Shown here: piece by piece, positions 24,509-36,505 of the stretch
How positions within the stretch are numbered: position 1 is the first letter of the stretch
Layout: each line of letters starts with the position of its first letter
DNA from: Meconema thalassinum
Taxonomy: Eukaryota > Arthropoda > Insecta > Orthoptera > Tettigoniidae
Reading direction: 5' to 3'
Length of the DNA: 64,000 nt
NCBI GenBank assembly: GCA_946902985.2
Contig: OX336397.1
Span: forward strand, 152,451,890-152,515,889
The notes under the pieces: generated by a model
Database searches by the model: none
Seen by the model: only the letters and a program-made list of their open reading frames with translations
What the model was told of the DNA's origin: nothing
Program-made: the position numbers and the translations under genes

Positions 24509-24535
24509 TATTGGTGGAGGCCCGGCTACCACGCA
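24509..24535 (+). promoter_or_regulatory. Probable primer-binding site of the LARD-like element
   Basis: TTGGTGGAGGCCCGGCTACC starts two bases after the 5' LTR, the usual place for tRNA priming. The priming tRNA was not identified. Confidence 0.5.
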
Positions 24536-24777
24536 CAGTAAGGGTAGGACTCACACAACGAGCCCTAGTGGTAGAAACGACCCCTACCGCACGCAGCCAC
24601 GCGAAAAAGTTGATTTTTTTTTCTGACAGAAAGCATTATTTTTCCTTCACACTAGCTACACAAGGGACTTTTTTTTCAAACCAACCCCCCACCCCCCCCC
24701 CCCCCCGAAAGAATCAGAGATATAATACATTGCCAAGCATACACAGTTTTTATATATATACATACACTTGATTCAGC

Positions 24778-26133
24778 ATGGCCCCTCTATACCGCCTAGC
24801 TGTGCTGAGGAGCATTGGGGAGTACCAGGAGTTAATTGCCTGGCACAAGGTCTTTGAGACAAGACAGGACTACCTCACAAGGTTTCAACAGCTCCTGCAC
24901 GCCCAGTATATGCGAATTATAAGTGCACTTGTCCGGCCACTCCGCAGCGCCAAGAATCGCAAGATTCGGGCGAAAATCCCCACCCTCCGTACACAAATCA
25001 TTAAGGCACACTGGCAACTACACTGCCGACACGAATTCATGTTCCAGCAATGGGAAACACTCATCAGGGAACACCAACGGATAGGTACTAGTGGCACAAA
25101 AGTCGCTGAGCAGGCCATGAGCCTCAATAGGCAGTACGCCCAAATTTGGGAGGGATATAAGGAACTCCAGGCTAACAAGGCCATTTTTGAGTTCATGACA
25201 GGGCCGCCAGCCCAGCCGAGAGAGGACATAAGCGTAGATACGCTAACTCGGCAATTTGCGAGGATGTCCCTCTCGACACGTACTGCCACACAAGGGAAGG
25301 AGTTCACCGTGGCCACAGTTCAGGAAACGGCCAGGTTAGGCTCCAACACACTGCAGGGCCAAGGCCACATCAACACACGTCCCTCAGCTCCAGATCAGAA
25401 GGCAATTTTGCCAAACCGAGGAGCAGAACCTAGGCCAACCCCCTCAAAACGGACGAACGAGAGGGAGTTGACGCCAGGACTCTCGGGCACACATAATAAC
25501 ACAGGGGGGAAACGGGAGGTAAACATGTCATGGGCTGAGAACGTAGAGCCCGCCCTACAGCACATTAAGCCCACACAGACCTACACACATAGGCACACAC
25601 AAGGGCAGGAGTCTACCGAGGCCATAGGCCAGAAATCGGTTAGACTACACACCACTACATCGCCAGGGCAATCACAGGCCATTACACGGCCTTTACCGCT
25701 AGTTCAAAGGGCAAGTTTGCCAGAATGGAAGCGGGCACCAGCATGTGTACCCCAGGTGCAAATGCATAAGAGGGTGTTGCCTTCGGCCCCTCAGGGTGCA
25801 CAACACACACACGCACACTCTGACCAGGCGCAGACACACAGTACACGGGGTATAAGAAAGGTCTTATTACCTACCCCACGAGGCCGGGCAGTCAGGATTA
25901 CACCCCCCCCCATAAACTCTACTAGGGTAGCGCGGAGCGCAATCAGCCCCTTAGACACAAACACATTCAGACCAATATCCAGGCAATACGGAGAAAGTAG
26001 GTCCAGGCTTACTTTGCTACAAATTCCTCCAGAAAATAGCAAAGAAGCACCTCAATGGGTTTCAGGGGCCTATGCCCTAGTGATAGGGCGAAAGTATTCA
26101 CCTTTCCGAGCAAGGACGCTCGGAAGGAGATAA
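24778..26133 (+). CDS. Gag-like protein of the LARD-like element
   Basis: 451 codons from an ATG 270 bp inside the element. Residues 1-145 are predicted helical (many Arg, Gln, Leu; MAPLYRLAVLRSIGEYQEL at the start), and residues about 150-440 are Pro, Thr, His and Gln-rich and low in order. No zinc knuckle, protease or RT motif. The frame ends at 26133, but the +1 frame from 26055 continues a plausible protein for another 67 residues (to 26258), so a one-base shift near 26090 may have cut it. Position directly after the LTR suggests Gag; function is inferred. Homopolymer runs (C16-18, 24690) lie just upstream. Confidence 0.55.
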   Translation: MAPLYRLAVLRSIGEYQELIAWHKVFETRQDYLTRFQQLLHAQYMRIISALVRPLRSAKNRKIRAKIPTLRTQIIKAHWQLHCRHEFMFQQWETLIREHQRIGTSGTKVAEQAMSLNRQYAQIWEGYKELQANKAIFEFMTGPPAQPREDISVDTLTRQFARMSLSTRTATQGKEFTVATVQETARLGSNTLQGQGHINTRPSAPDQKAILPNRGAEPRPTPSKRTNERELTPGLSGTHNNTGGKREVNMSWAENVEPALQHIKPTQTYTHRHTQGQESTEAIGQKSVRLHTTTSPGQSQAITRPLPLVQRASLPEWKRAPACVPQVQMHKRVLPSAPQGAQHTHAHSDQAQTHSTRGIRKVLLPTPRGRAVRITPPPINSTRVARSAISPLDTNTFRPISRQYGESRSRLTLLQIPPENSKEAPQWVSGAYALVIGRKYSPFRARTLGRR

Positions 26134-26312
26134 CAACTTTCACCAGGAATACAACATACATCAATGTCACTGGCACCACAATTACAGATACAGGTAGGCT
26201 CTTTTACATGAAGGAAACACTACAATGGATACACAAAGAGCAGGTTCCATCCCTGTAAACGGTAGACACACGGAGACTCACGGACAAAAACTGCACATTT
26301 TTCATGTATATA

Positions 26313-26881
26313 CAGTGGAACATGGCTAAGTCAAAATTGTATAATTCAAAATTCTTCTTAGTTTTTTCTTGGTCCCTAGCATTTTTTTTAGGCCATCAAT
26401 GGTTTATAATCGTGGTTAATTCAGGACATATTTTGGACAATTCAAAGTTTTTAATATGCAAAGGCAAGCGGAAGCCAATCAGACGGGCCACGCGGCTCAG
26501 GGTCGGAAAGAATTAGTCCGAATACAGCCTAAGCAACAAACCACAGCATAGAGCTTAGGCGGGTCTTTCTAAGTAGAAATGACTAAGTTGTTCTATATTC
26601 CGGTCCTACAATTTGCTAGAATCTCTTGTGATGGCCGAGAGCCCTAATCGTGAGAAACAGTCAAGAATCTCACAGTATTTTTGAAAAATAGTAGATTTCC
26701 CTGACACGATACAATCTTTACAAAGTACCGCCGTCTGGCAACCTGCTATGGTAAGCATGAAGCATTATGTCAATGTCACATAATATATTTTCTCTACTCT
26801 TTCTTTCTTAATCCGAATGTTTGCATAACTCAATTTTGCTTTCACTAATCCCGTGAAGTGCGAATTATCCAAGTTGAACTA
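26313..26881. mobile_element. pogo/Tigger-like MITE
   Basis: 569 bp with related ends: CAGTGGAACATGGCTAAGTC at the left and the inverse of TAGTTCAACTTGGATAATTC at the right. TA dinucleotides flank it (26311-26312, 26882-26883), as expected for the Tc1/mariner/pogo group. No transposase. Confidence 0.65.
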
Positions 26882-27129
26882 TATATATTTAATCCATGGG
26901 TATACGTTATATATATTACACTGCCTATAACAAGAAGTTTTCTCGTCCCCCATAACAGCGCGCAAACTAAACATAAACACCATAGGGTGAAAATCCCAGA
27001 CTTTGGGAAAACCCACATATTTATGGAAGGCACACAGTCAACTCGCATTGCCGCATAACAGTTAATACACTAGCAAAACTGTCCCGGAGACACAAGCCTA
27101 AAAAAGCACCAGGAATAATTACCCTGGAC

Positions 27130-27206
27130 AAAGACGGTCTCGAACCTGCAACCTCCTGAACACCAGGAATGCAAGGTCGGGTAACTATCCAGTTGCAGGA
27201 TAGGGA
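27130..27206 (-). repeat. tRNA-like segment (possible SINE head)
   Basis: On the minus strand a perfect B box GGTTCGAGACC (27136-27146) is preceded by an A-box-like TGGATAGTTACCCG (about 27178-27191) at tRNA spacing, with a possible T arm. The acceptor stem does not close well, so a working tRNA is unlikely. Confidence 0.4.
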
Positions 27207-30200
27207 AGAAAGGGATGGTCACACTGACAGACATTTATATGCATAAAACAATAAAATCACCTCCGACACCTAGTCACCAAACACGCAATTAGCGGTCCAG
27301 TGACACACATGCATAACGACAGCTAGTACCACTAACAGGGATATAATCGCCCCACGCTTACAACGACACAAAAATTGGGGACACAATATGTATTTACAGG
27401 AAGGTTCTTTTCCATTACGATAAGCCCAAAGACACGCTGTATAAGCAGACATCAGAGAGACGTGTCGGCAAGCATACACACATTGGCCTGGCACATGGGC
27501 CAGCCACCTAGCCGGCGAAGCACTTCCTTGCAATGCTGTAATCCAATACTATCGCCGGGTCAGCGATAACGCACACTCGTGAGTGCGCGACCTTCACCAG
27601 CGCAGGCGACTTACAAGCGGCCTGGACTGGCTGTGATACACACGGTCATTCACGCTGTTTTCAAAACCCCATAACTCCCAAAATAAGAATACAAGGGTCT
27701 TCACAAAAGACACAAATCACTCACGCTACAACATACTTTCATCCGCGTGCCTTAAATACACGATACGTGTGCCATGGTATATACGGTACAGAAACCGCAG
27801 CACCAGGACCTTAGAACAAGGCGGGAGCGCACACTTGATTTAACACAATACCTTCGTGCCAAAAACAAACTAACCAATGGTATTTTTGGCGCGAAAAACA
27901 CAAACAAAAGCCACACTGGGGACACACAAATCCCAACAGACAACGCAGACATAAAACACGGAGAATTACACGGGATCGCGGGTCCGGATGCCCAGCAAAA
28001 ATCGGACGCCGTGGAAAACAAAAATCCAGAATCCCATTCAGACAGAAATTGGCCCCAGACAAGCACATAAGTGGGTCAGATACACGTTTATAGTGACAAG
28101 AAGGTTCTTTACCATACACACTGGAGCGTAGATTCGCCCCAAGGTGCTCGCTACAACAGCCTACCTCGGCATTGGCGACCCAGGAATTCCTAATAAGGGG
28201 GCGTACCGAAAATCATAGGCCTCCACGGGGACCGCAATAGACTTCCTAGACATGGATTACACATAGTTACACAAGGCAGAGGTCTTGCGGAAAACAATGT
28301 ACACACAACATCGGTAAGCAAAAACGGGACAGATTAGCACACTGGCCCTCCCGGAATCCCAAACAATGACAACACTCGGACATTGGCAAAAGTCACGTTC
28401 CGGCAGCCGACATACGTAACGCCAGAGACTTCCCGTACACAAGCGCATAAAAACAAAACACAAAGCAAAACACTGACTTGCGAATTCCAGAAGCATTGCA
28501 ACACTGTTGTCGGCAGACACTATTGTTATAACGGAAGTGACCATGAAATGCAGACATGACCACAAAAACAAACCAATAATAATGGTATACATTGACACAG
28601 GATTCAACGCTGTTACAACAGGCATAACATTTAGCAATGTACAGACACGATAGGCCGGATCTATCATAGGGCCACAGAAGCTTGTTTACAAGTGCGATAA
28701 CAGGCTACACGCGCCGGCTGACAATTAGCAGCGCGAAACACGATAAGACGTATCCGATAAACGGCACGCGCGACAGCGCGCTGCAGCGGAACGCAACTAC
28801 AGTCACGCAAGCCTCAGTAATCACAGCCACGGGCACCTCCTGCCACATGCGACCACTAATCAGGGGCGAATACAGACAGGTCCTCTGAAGGAACAACCCC
28901 CCCCCCCAATAACTACTTCTCTTTTTACTTTTTAACCCCAAAACCATCATAGGCGATCAGGACATGACCAGTCACACCACGATCACTTGCTACATTAACA
29001 TTACAAATGAGAGACCAGATTAGGCCGTGACGTCACAGCGTCACCGCACTTCACCATCACAAGGAGCGGATAGAAAGCAGATATTGACCAAGTGAGGATG
29101 ACACGAGCAGAGATCGATAGTGCCAGCAAGATAGCCAATATACCACCTACAGGCTACCATTATACCACATTTCTCCTTCCATAACCTTGTCACTCACAAC
29201 ATTAGCCAACACAAACACATAAACACATAAAAACAGCTAAACTACATGCCAAAATATAGATTGGGGTTGATAGACTTCATGCGTTTAAAGAGAGGGCTCA
29301 CTACGCCCTGGCTCTCAATGCTTACGCCCGAGTATTAGGGGCGAGTCGGATAAACGACAATTAAGCGTAATGCACATCTCTAAGCAAGAGATGAGGCCAA
29401 ATTTATAATAACAATTCTTTTTAATAAATAATCCCGCATGCAAGGGACATAGTATTATTATACCTCGGCCTATACCTATCCTTAAATGAGAGCGGATACG
29501 CCTCATATCCATCCGCACGCATGAAATATCCTACCCACACACCTGGGTATTTATTATTATTACTCCTGCATGGAATTTTTAAAATTTTTGCAAACCCGGG
29601 AAGTGCCTACCCCGTCCACTCACTGTAAAAGCATCATGATAGCATCACCGGCTCCCGGCCACCATTTACATGGAGCCCAACGATGCGCAACCCCCTCCTA
29701 CCACGCTTTAAACCCATCCAGCAGATAACACCCCCGGATCCTAATAACAGGGAACCCAACGCCATAAAACCTTATTAACGCCTCCAAGAAAATTAACAAG
29801 GCATTACCGCTGGAAGTCCGACGTAGCTACAGAAGGCCTGAAGTAGTCCATGCATTTAGAAGATTCTACAACCCCAGAACACTTAAAAATTTTACATTTA
29901 TTACACAGTAAATTATGTACAGATCACACTATTTTTTCTATATAACACAAAAGGAATCTGATGACACGCTGAATGGTGATGACAGCGTAAGCAGAAGGGC
30001 AGAGGCACCATACAGGAGCAGAACTGCGGAAGGCGATGATGAGCCCTACCCCGGTTGGCTCAACGACCCAGACCAAAAAGACGAACTACGTAAGGTCGAA
30101 GCGCCGATGACCTGGCACGGGCAAACTTCGGAGTCCCAGGGGTACCTAGCCTGTCACCGGGACAAAGAGATGTTACACCCACTATGTGCTACGGGCATCG

Positions 30201-30559
30201 AAGCCAGACCTGCAGGGGAGACTTTCTACGAGTGGTGGGAGAATTAGCCAGCTCCATACCGGACTCAGGAGATGACCCTAGGGACGACCAAATCAGAACT
30301 AGACTCCTAGTTTAGTATGTAAGTAAGTAGAGCTTCTAGGGCGAGAAGCTAGTCTCCTACTCGCAGGAGTGAAGCAGGGTCTCAGGGTTCAGCGGGATCA
30401 ACCCTATATCCGACAAGTCCTTGCTCCGCGTAGCAAAGGTGAAGACAACCAAACAAATGAAGAATGAATTAACAAATAATCAATAATATATATGGAATGA
30501 CTGCGGTCATTCGACCCCGCGCCCACATAAATGGCTGACAACGGGTCACCAGAGATATT

Positions 30560-30874
30560 AAATGGTGACGCAGCGGGCAGCCAGAGATACTAAATAGGCA
30601 TGCAGCGAGCTGTCTAAAGGGGTTCGAGTGAGCAAACCCAACTATGCCAATATAGGCGAAGAGGATACCCGGACGCTCAAATTCCCGGATGATACTATTT
30701 AATCGGACGATTTTTCCCGAACGATGTCCAGTGCCCACATAAATGGTGACGCAGCGGGCAGCCAGAGATATTAAATGAGGAGCACAGCGAGCTGCCTAAA
30801 GGGGTTCGGGTGGGCAAACCCAAAAATGCCAATATAGGCGAAGAGGAGCCCGGACGCTCAAATTCCCGGATGAA
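30560..30874. repeat. Tandem duplication, 181-bp period
   Basis: Copies 30560-30693 and 30741-30874 share AATGGTGACGCAGCGGGCAG, AAAGGGGTTCG and GACGCTCAAATTCCCGGATG at the same spacing. Confidence 0.75.
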
Positions 30875-32735
30875 GGATGATGACACAGGCAAGTAAACGG
30901 CGAGGCTGTTTGCTCTTTGGCACCGTAGTCGCCCGGGACTTTATTAATTACTAGTATTAAGCAATAATATAAATGTCGACAACTAGTATTAAGGGAGCGG
31001 AATCCGGTGGTTTTAGAGACAACCGGTGTTTCTAGAATTCACGCGGGTGGTGATCTGGGGAGGTAAAACTGCCCCGGGCGATCGCTCTGGTCAAAATTTT
31101 AGCATGTAAGACAGTTGCATTTGACACGCAACTTAGAATTAAGCAAATTTAATAACCGCTGTTGCTCAATAATAACACAGCACATTTCGGCATTAGACTA
31201 AGTTAAACCATTCGGCTCATAAATACCATTTTTTTCTCCTTTTACTTGTCATAATCTTGACTAACCATTTCGGCGCCTGGTGACAAACAAACCCGTCATC
31301 AGGGTAAGCCCGACAATACGGTAGGTTAAGTAAAATTAAGATAACACGATAGAATAAGCTAGATAATACCTAGGCTAACCTAGAAGTAAGGTACACCTCA
31401 GTGGCGCCACACTTAGTCTTATAAATTAAGCGCCACCGACGAAGTGTTACATATATATACATGTGATGTATTGCCATGTATTGTAAATGCATTATTATTC
31501 ACTAATCCACTTTTACCCACACAGGAAAGCGAGGAAGCAAACGAACATAAATGTCTTCCAATTAGATGGCCAATAATCCATTTTTTATTTCACAGATGAC
31601 AAGGAGCACGAGCATGTCTATTGTAAATATGTTTTCCACACCAAATTACACACACCCTTATCTCTATCACAAAAACACACTGTTCCTCATCGCTCTTCAG
31701 TCGCGCCAATAAGGTGACGGCGCCGCGATCAGCGACGTAAGGTGACGTGGGGCACCGAGCGACGCTGACGCAAACACACGTTCGATATGCTTCAATGAAA
31801 AGCAATATTCGGCAGCCAGGGGCGGTGCAGAGGTTGTGAGCACCTACCCTCGCCGCCAAGGTAAATTCTTCCACCCACGGGGAAAATTTACGAAAGGAAA
31901 AGTAACGGCATGACCACTAACCCACAGCCATAGGTGAGAGGCACCTACAGCCAGCGGGTAATAAATGAATGGAGAATGAGTCGACAAGAGCGCTTAAGAA
32001 GGCCTAGGGAATGAGACGAGGTACCAGGCTCATGAGTGAAAAGCTATAGCAATAAGGTTATCATTTTATGTCATTTTATGTTACACTAGGTTATGTCATG
32101 TTATATCATCATTTTATAAGCAAAAACTGTAAAGGCAAAGCATACACAAACATAGTGGTGCTCAACTGTATACCTAAACACATAAATTCACACCATTTTA
32201 CACGCCATAATGTACACACTGACTTTCATTTCTACCCTTCTAACTTAAAATTTGTGAAGGTGTCCCGTTTTACCCCAACACAATAAACTATATTTTACAT
32301 ATTCCTTTAACTTATACCCTGGGACACCTATTTGTTTCTATTTTCTTCCATCTTTCACACTAAAACATTGCAGGGAGCAATTTTTTCCCCAACACAGCGC
32401 CGGACGGCACAACCACCCGTCCAGCTGTGGGTTTTTTCCTCCCTGCACAATACCAACACATATATAGTGTCAAAATCACGTATTTTTTGTTGTTGTACTT
32501 TTTAATGTCAACTTTTTAATTGAACTGTTTTAAATTATCATATGTATATCCCAAAACCTACCCCTCTGAGCACAAGCTGATCTCTCATCACCACGACATC
32601 AACACACCTACATCTACACCAACACTGAAGAAAAGAAGAAGAGGTACAAGAAGAAAACAAAAACTATCCATCGTCACCCCCACTCCACGTTCCGTTCCCG
32701 TTCGCGGGGACGCGAACTAATTGGAGAAGAAGACT

Positions 32736-33613
32736 TGTACAGGCCCGGGGGGCTCTACCCCCTGAAAGCCACCCCCCATCATCTACTAAAACCCACCCCA
32801 ACTGGCAAACATCATAAGACCAGAACATGACCTTTACACGGCAAGAGGCGACCACCCAGCTCGGGAGGTTAGCCAATCACTTGCAACACATTCATAAACA
32901 TTAACACTACAACTAACTGGGGCAGCTACGTCAACGGAATGCTGACTAAGCAACGGCAGGAACTATAAGAAGGGAGGCCTTTTTGGAGCATTATCTGTCA
33001 TACAGTGTGTGTCGCCAAAGGCCCTAGCCGACGACTGTGCCAGCTGCCATCATCAGGTGAGAATCAGCAAGTGTTCAGATATCCTTTACTTTGTAAAAAC
33101 CCATCCACAATCTTGTAGACTCAACTTGTATCATTACTTACATTCCCCTAAAAGGGACTTACAATTTCACACTCACTGACCAATAAACACATGGTCAATA
33201 AACTACACCTGTCTTGATAATTACACGCCTCTTTACATCCCCATACCCTTCCTGACTCTCGTCACGATCGACCGTGACCACAGTAGCCAGCAATTGCTTG
33301 CTCAGGTTTCATTGTGCTTCCCGCAGGTGACTCGACTGCATAGCAGCGAGCCGCTGACATAAGCACGTCTGTTATATCACTCACTCCGTCCAGCTGGCAG
33401 ACCAGCACAGCAGCCTGCAGCCAGAGGACCATCCCCTAACGAATACATACGTCTTTATAGGAGCACCCCTTAGCATCCAAACACACAACACACTACACTG
33501 GTAGGCTCACCCAGCTACGGGAAGCTACCCTCTCCTAGGAATCACCTTCCAAATTAGTACAATAACATAAGTGTTTTAGCCCTAACTACCCCCCAACTAA
33601 GGGATCTAAAACA
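32736..33613 (+). repeat. LARD-like element 3' LTR
   Basis: 878 bp, nearly identical to 23630-24508; differences are scattered point changes (for example GGGGGACTG against GGGGGGCTC near the start). Confidence 0.87.
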
Positions 33614-33617
33614 ATAT

Positions 33618-34072
33618 CGTGCTTAGTTAACACGCACTAGGAGATCGTCATTCGATCTGTAATTGCTATCGCTTATGAAGCATATTTAAAATAAGTATCA
33701 ACGTCTTTGAATTGCTTATAAATTGAGGGAGAGATGGTCATTTTTTGATAGTGTTGGATGGTGGTGTTTACATTGAAGAGGTGTGCGATAATATCAATTG
33801 CTTTTTTTTGGTATTTTGAAGGTCGACCCCTGTAAGGGACGTTATGTCCTGGGAACCTTTCCTCTGTCAATGGTTGTTGTTGTTATTTGGGGCTGCGTTT
33901 GGTATGTGATTTGGATTGCAGTCTTGTTAGTCAGCTGTGAGCTGTGATTGCCGTTCGTTGGAACGTTGAGTTATTAGGGTTTGTGGAGTTTATTTCGACT
34001 GCTGTTAGATTACTTTTACTGTGTTTGAAGACAGTATTGTTTTATATTCGTATTGTAGGACCAGTTTGGTTG
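33618..34072. other. Unassigned stretch
   Basis: Continuation of the sequence interrupted by the LARD-like element. A 65-codon minus-strand ORF (33673-33870) with RGRPSKYQKKAI is open but has no recognisable family. Confidence 0.4.
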
Positions 34073-34257
34073 TTAAAACTCAGCAATTCTTCTAGGTTTG
34101 TGTCGTGTCTTGTGTGGGGTTTCGCCTAGGACACCAAGTTGGCTCATCGGCGGGCTCTTGGTGTCCCCGCCCGTCCCCGCCGATGAGCCAACTTGGTGTC
34201 CTAGGCGAAACCCCACACAAGACACGGCACAAACCTAGAAGAATTGCTGAGTTTTAA
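34073..34257. mobile_element. Fold-back (long inverted repeat) element, copy 1
   Basis: Two inverted arms of about 81 bp (34073-34152 and 34177-34257) pair almost perfectly around a 24-bp GC-rich centre. Each includes CTCAGCAATTCTTCTAGG, GGGTTTCGCCTAGGACACC and CTCATCGGCGGG. After the right arm an ACCGGCCGTGAAAGCC tail continues to about 34282; the left tail is missing, so this copy is truncated. A second copy is at 48545-48948. Confidence 0.75.
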
Positions 34258-34289
34258 TTCACCGGCCGTGAAAGCCAATATACCATCAT

Positions 34290-35385
34290 TTTGGTTGTGT
34301 TTGATGTTTGTCTGGTAGACTGTCGCGTTCATCTAGATCAGCTGGGTTGGCGATACCGGGGGCTCCAAAAGTTTGGTATTCAAGACGATGATGCTAATTC
34401 AGTTATATGATTATTGTTATTGTTTTTGAAGACTGGATAAAACAGGGGCTCAGTGGATAGCATTCTCATCTTCATTGGTCGGAACGCTAACCATAGTTTG
34501 CCCGTTAACTTCGATGTTGATCACCGTCTGTTAATATTGATGAATAATAGGTCTATGTAGATTAGTGGAGGAACTTTGGTGTAGATACTGTCCTAGAATG
34601 ACACATATATAATTATAATTAGGTATTTCTAAAATTTTTGTAATTTGAATTAAAAGATATTTCGGTAATCCAATGAAGAATAAAACTCAGGATCTATGTA
34701 TAGAGTAATATTTTGATACTGTAAATAGTGAGAGGCCGTCACTATTTAATTCTATTAAGTTTTTTTTCTCTTCTAGCTCTTCATAAATATTTTTTTATTA
34801 ATCCTGATAGAAAAGGCATTGCGATAAGTTGCCAATTTATTTATTGTTGATCTTTAAGTCGTTATTTTTGGTGTGTAATTTAGCTGACGTTATGTCAGAG
34901 TGTGTGCCATAAGACATCAATTGTAATTACATTCAGTTATGGATCTTCGATTTAATTATATCCATTTTTGCGGTGTCTTCTCTTTTCTGAATAAAATTTG
35001 GGCACGCATTTGCGTATGCTTATACCATTTCCAACTTACTCTTTCGTTGTGTTTTTATAGATAGTTGGAGGTTAGGAACATGCCATGGTTATTATAGCGG
35101 CTTGAACCATTTTATCCATTCCTTTGTCCCTGTTACGCCCGTGTGAGTGAGAGTCTTGCGCTCAGGAGTGTGTTGTCGCTGATCCTGTGGAGGATTAACC
35201 ATTGCGTGTTGAATATATTCGCCTGATATGTGTCCACTATTTGCAGAGTGTGAGATGCCGGGTATTACGTTATGTAATTTTAGCTGGGGTACTGCCGATG
35301 GTATTTGATCCGCTGTCTTCTTGGATTGTGGCATTCACGACACTGCTGAAATCGGGTACAGTACATGACTCTAGGGCCTATAAAT
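34290..35385. other. Unassigned stretch
   Basis: AT-rich, no supported gene. An 80-codon minus-strand ORF (35092-35334) has no recognisable motif. Confidence 0.4.
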
Positions 35386-35948
35386 TTAACAATCCAAAAT
35401 GGCGACCATCCGAAATATTTAGACGGCTCTGAATATCTACGAATCTATTATAGCAATCAAACTGAACTTTTTTATGTTCATAGGGACTATAAACTTATGT
35501 TCACCTAGAGGACTTTAAATAACCAGGTGATGACATACCAACATGGCGGCGACGCGAAGTATAAATATTCGCATGGAAGTTTCTCGGAATTTATCCATCA
35601 GAGTGCAATGAAACTTGGTATAGTAAATCCATATACAAAGTTGATCAACTGGTATCTAATTTATTTCAATTGTTTCCATAACCACAAGATGGCAGCTGTG
35701 CGAAATTTAAAAACACCTTGTTACTTATTTTGTCCTAATCATGCGATTGGAGTTTGAATGCTACACGTACACAATAATCTTCATGTAACAGTACATAACT
35801 CTAGGACCTATATATATAAAATCCAACATGGCAACCATCCTAAGTATTTAGTCGGTTCTCAATATCTACGAATCTATTACAGCAATCAAGCTGAAATTTT
35901 GTATGTAGAAAGAGGCAATTAACATAAGTAGGATATATGAAAATAGGC
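35385..35948 (+). repeat. CAAGATGGCGG-type modular repeat, right block
   Basis: Two degenerate modules related to 20263-21150: CCAAAATGGCGACC, ATACCAACATGGCGGC, CTGGTATCTAATTTATTTCA, AACCACAAGATGGC. It ends in the inverted terminus TGAAAATAGGC (35938-35948). Confidence 0.6.
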
Positions 35949-36021
35949 TGCATAATTCTTCACGGAACTACTTGTTATATTCGTGTTTGTTTTAAACCCA
36001 ACATTTTGATTAAGCCCAACA
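35949..36021 (+). repeat. BEL/Pao 3' LTR, right part
   Basis: Contains TTAAACCCAACATTTTGATT and AAGCCCAACA, matching the end of the 5' LTR (about 14490-14536). Followed by the TSD CTGGC (36022-36026). Confidence 0.75.
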
Positions 36022-36505
36022 CTGGCTCTAATAGCTGCTGAGAATAGGTACAAAATAGTTTGAAAAATGTTATTGTGAGAAATGAAGGTTTAAAAATTTA
36101 TATTTGCATTCAGTATGAAAATACTCTTTTTTTAAGCCAGAGAATTAATGTTCTCCATAAGAATAGTTTTCATCATCATCTTGCCTTCCCTTCTCTGATC
36201 TTCTATGCTGTCTTGCAGTCTGCCGTAATTTAATAGACTGGCTTCAGCTTTTGCAATCCTCTTACGATCTATTTCATACAATATCCGGATAGTATGTACT
36301 CCTGGTTCCATTGCTACCTGCCTTAGAACTTCAATTTTGCCTTTATTTTCCGCATTAAACCATCATAAACAGCAATAGATAACACTTCCAGTCCACAGAG
36401 CGTAGTTTTTGGACACCGACCCCCGCTAGGTGTTTAAATCATTCGTTATTATTTTGTGTCTTCCCATGAATACAATTTTTTTAGTAATTCTGGGTCAGCC
36501 AGAAC

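Larger units (their letters stand above)
26260..32735. other. LARD-like interior without coding capacity
   Basis: 6.5 kb with only short ORFs. It contains a pogo-like MITE (26313-26881), a tRNA-like segment (27130-27206, -) and a duplicated 134-bp block (30560-30874). A 110-codon ORF at 29915-30247 has no recognisable motif. A C11 run lies near 28900. Nothing resembling RT, integrase or envelope is seen on either strand. Confidence 0.55.
23630..33613 (+). mobile_element. Large LTR retrotransposon without pol (LARD-like)
   Basis: Two almost identical LTRs, 23630-24508 (879 bp) and 32736-33613 (878 bp), both TGTACAGGCCCGGGGG to GGATCTAAAACA. The 4-bp duplication ATAT flanks them (23626-23629 and 33614-33617). 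The 8.2-kb interior has one long ORF (24778-26133) and no protease, RT or integrase in any frame. A purine stretch (GGAGAAGAAGAC) precedes the 3' LTR. Few LTR mismatches imply a recent insertion, so mobility must have been supplied by a related element. Confidence 0.85.
20263..35948. mobile_element. Element with GCCTATTTTCA inverted termini, inserted in the BEL 3' LTR
   Basis: Left terminus GCCTATTTTCA at 20263-20273 and its inverse TGAAAATAGGC at 35938-35948. The left terminus also folds on itself with an AAAATAGGC at about 20280-20290. Just inside lie related modules in the same orientation on both sides (20263-21150 and 35385-35948), each with CAACATGGCG- or CAAGATGGCGG-type cores. No transposase was found. 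The LTR bases at the junctions are A on the left and T on the right, with no clear TSD. The middle is filled by unassigned sequence, the LARD-like element and a fold-back element. Family unknown; a Helitron-like or other non-autonomous element is possible. Confidence 0.5.
11138..36021 (+). mobile_element. BEL/Pao LTR retrotransposon, full span including nested insertions
   Basis: Two LTR copies begin TGTTTGTGG (11138 and 20062) and end AAGCCCAACA (14536 and 36021). The 5-bp duplication CTGGC flanks the whole element (11133-11137 and 36022-36026). Both LTRs are interrupted: the 5' one by an RTE LINE, the 3' one by the GCCTATTTTCA-ended element. The interior (14537-20061) encodes decayed gag, protease, RT, RNase H and integrase in BEL order. 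All coding parts carry stops and frameshifts, so this copy cannot move on its own. Confidence 0.85.

Noticed and set aside
27130..27206. Functional tRNA gene
   Set aside because: Pol III boxes are present but the acceptor stem does not pair and it lies inside a retrotransposon; a SINE-like relic is more likely.
27752..28667. Minus-strand ORFs of 100-136 codons rich in Cys, Phe and Val, suggestive of membrane proteins
   Set aside because: No start context, no homology recognised, and they sit in the non-coding interior of the LARD-like element.
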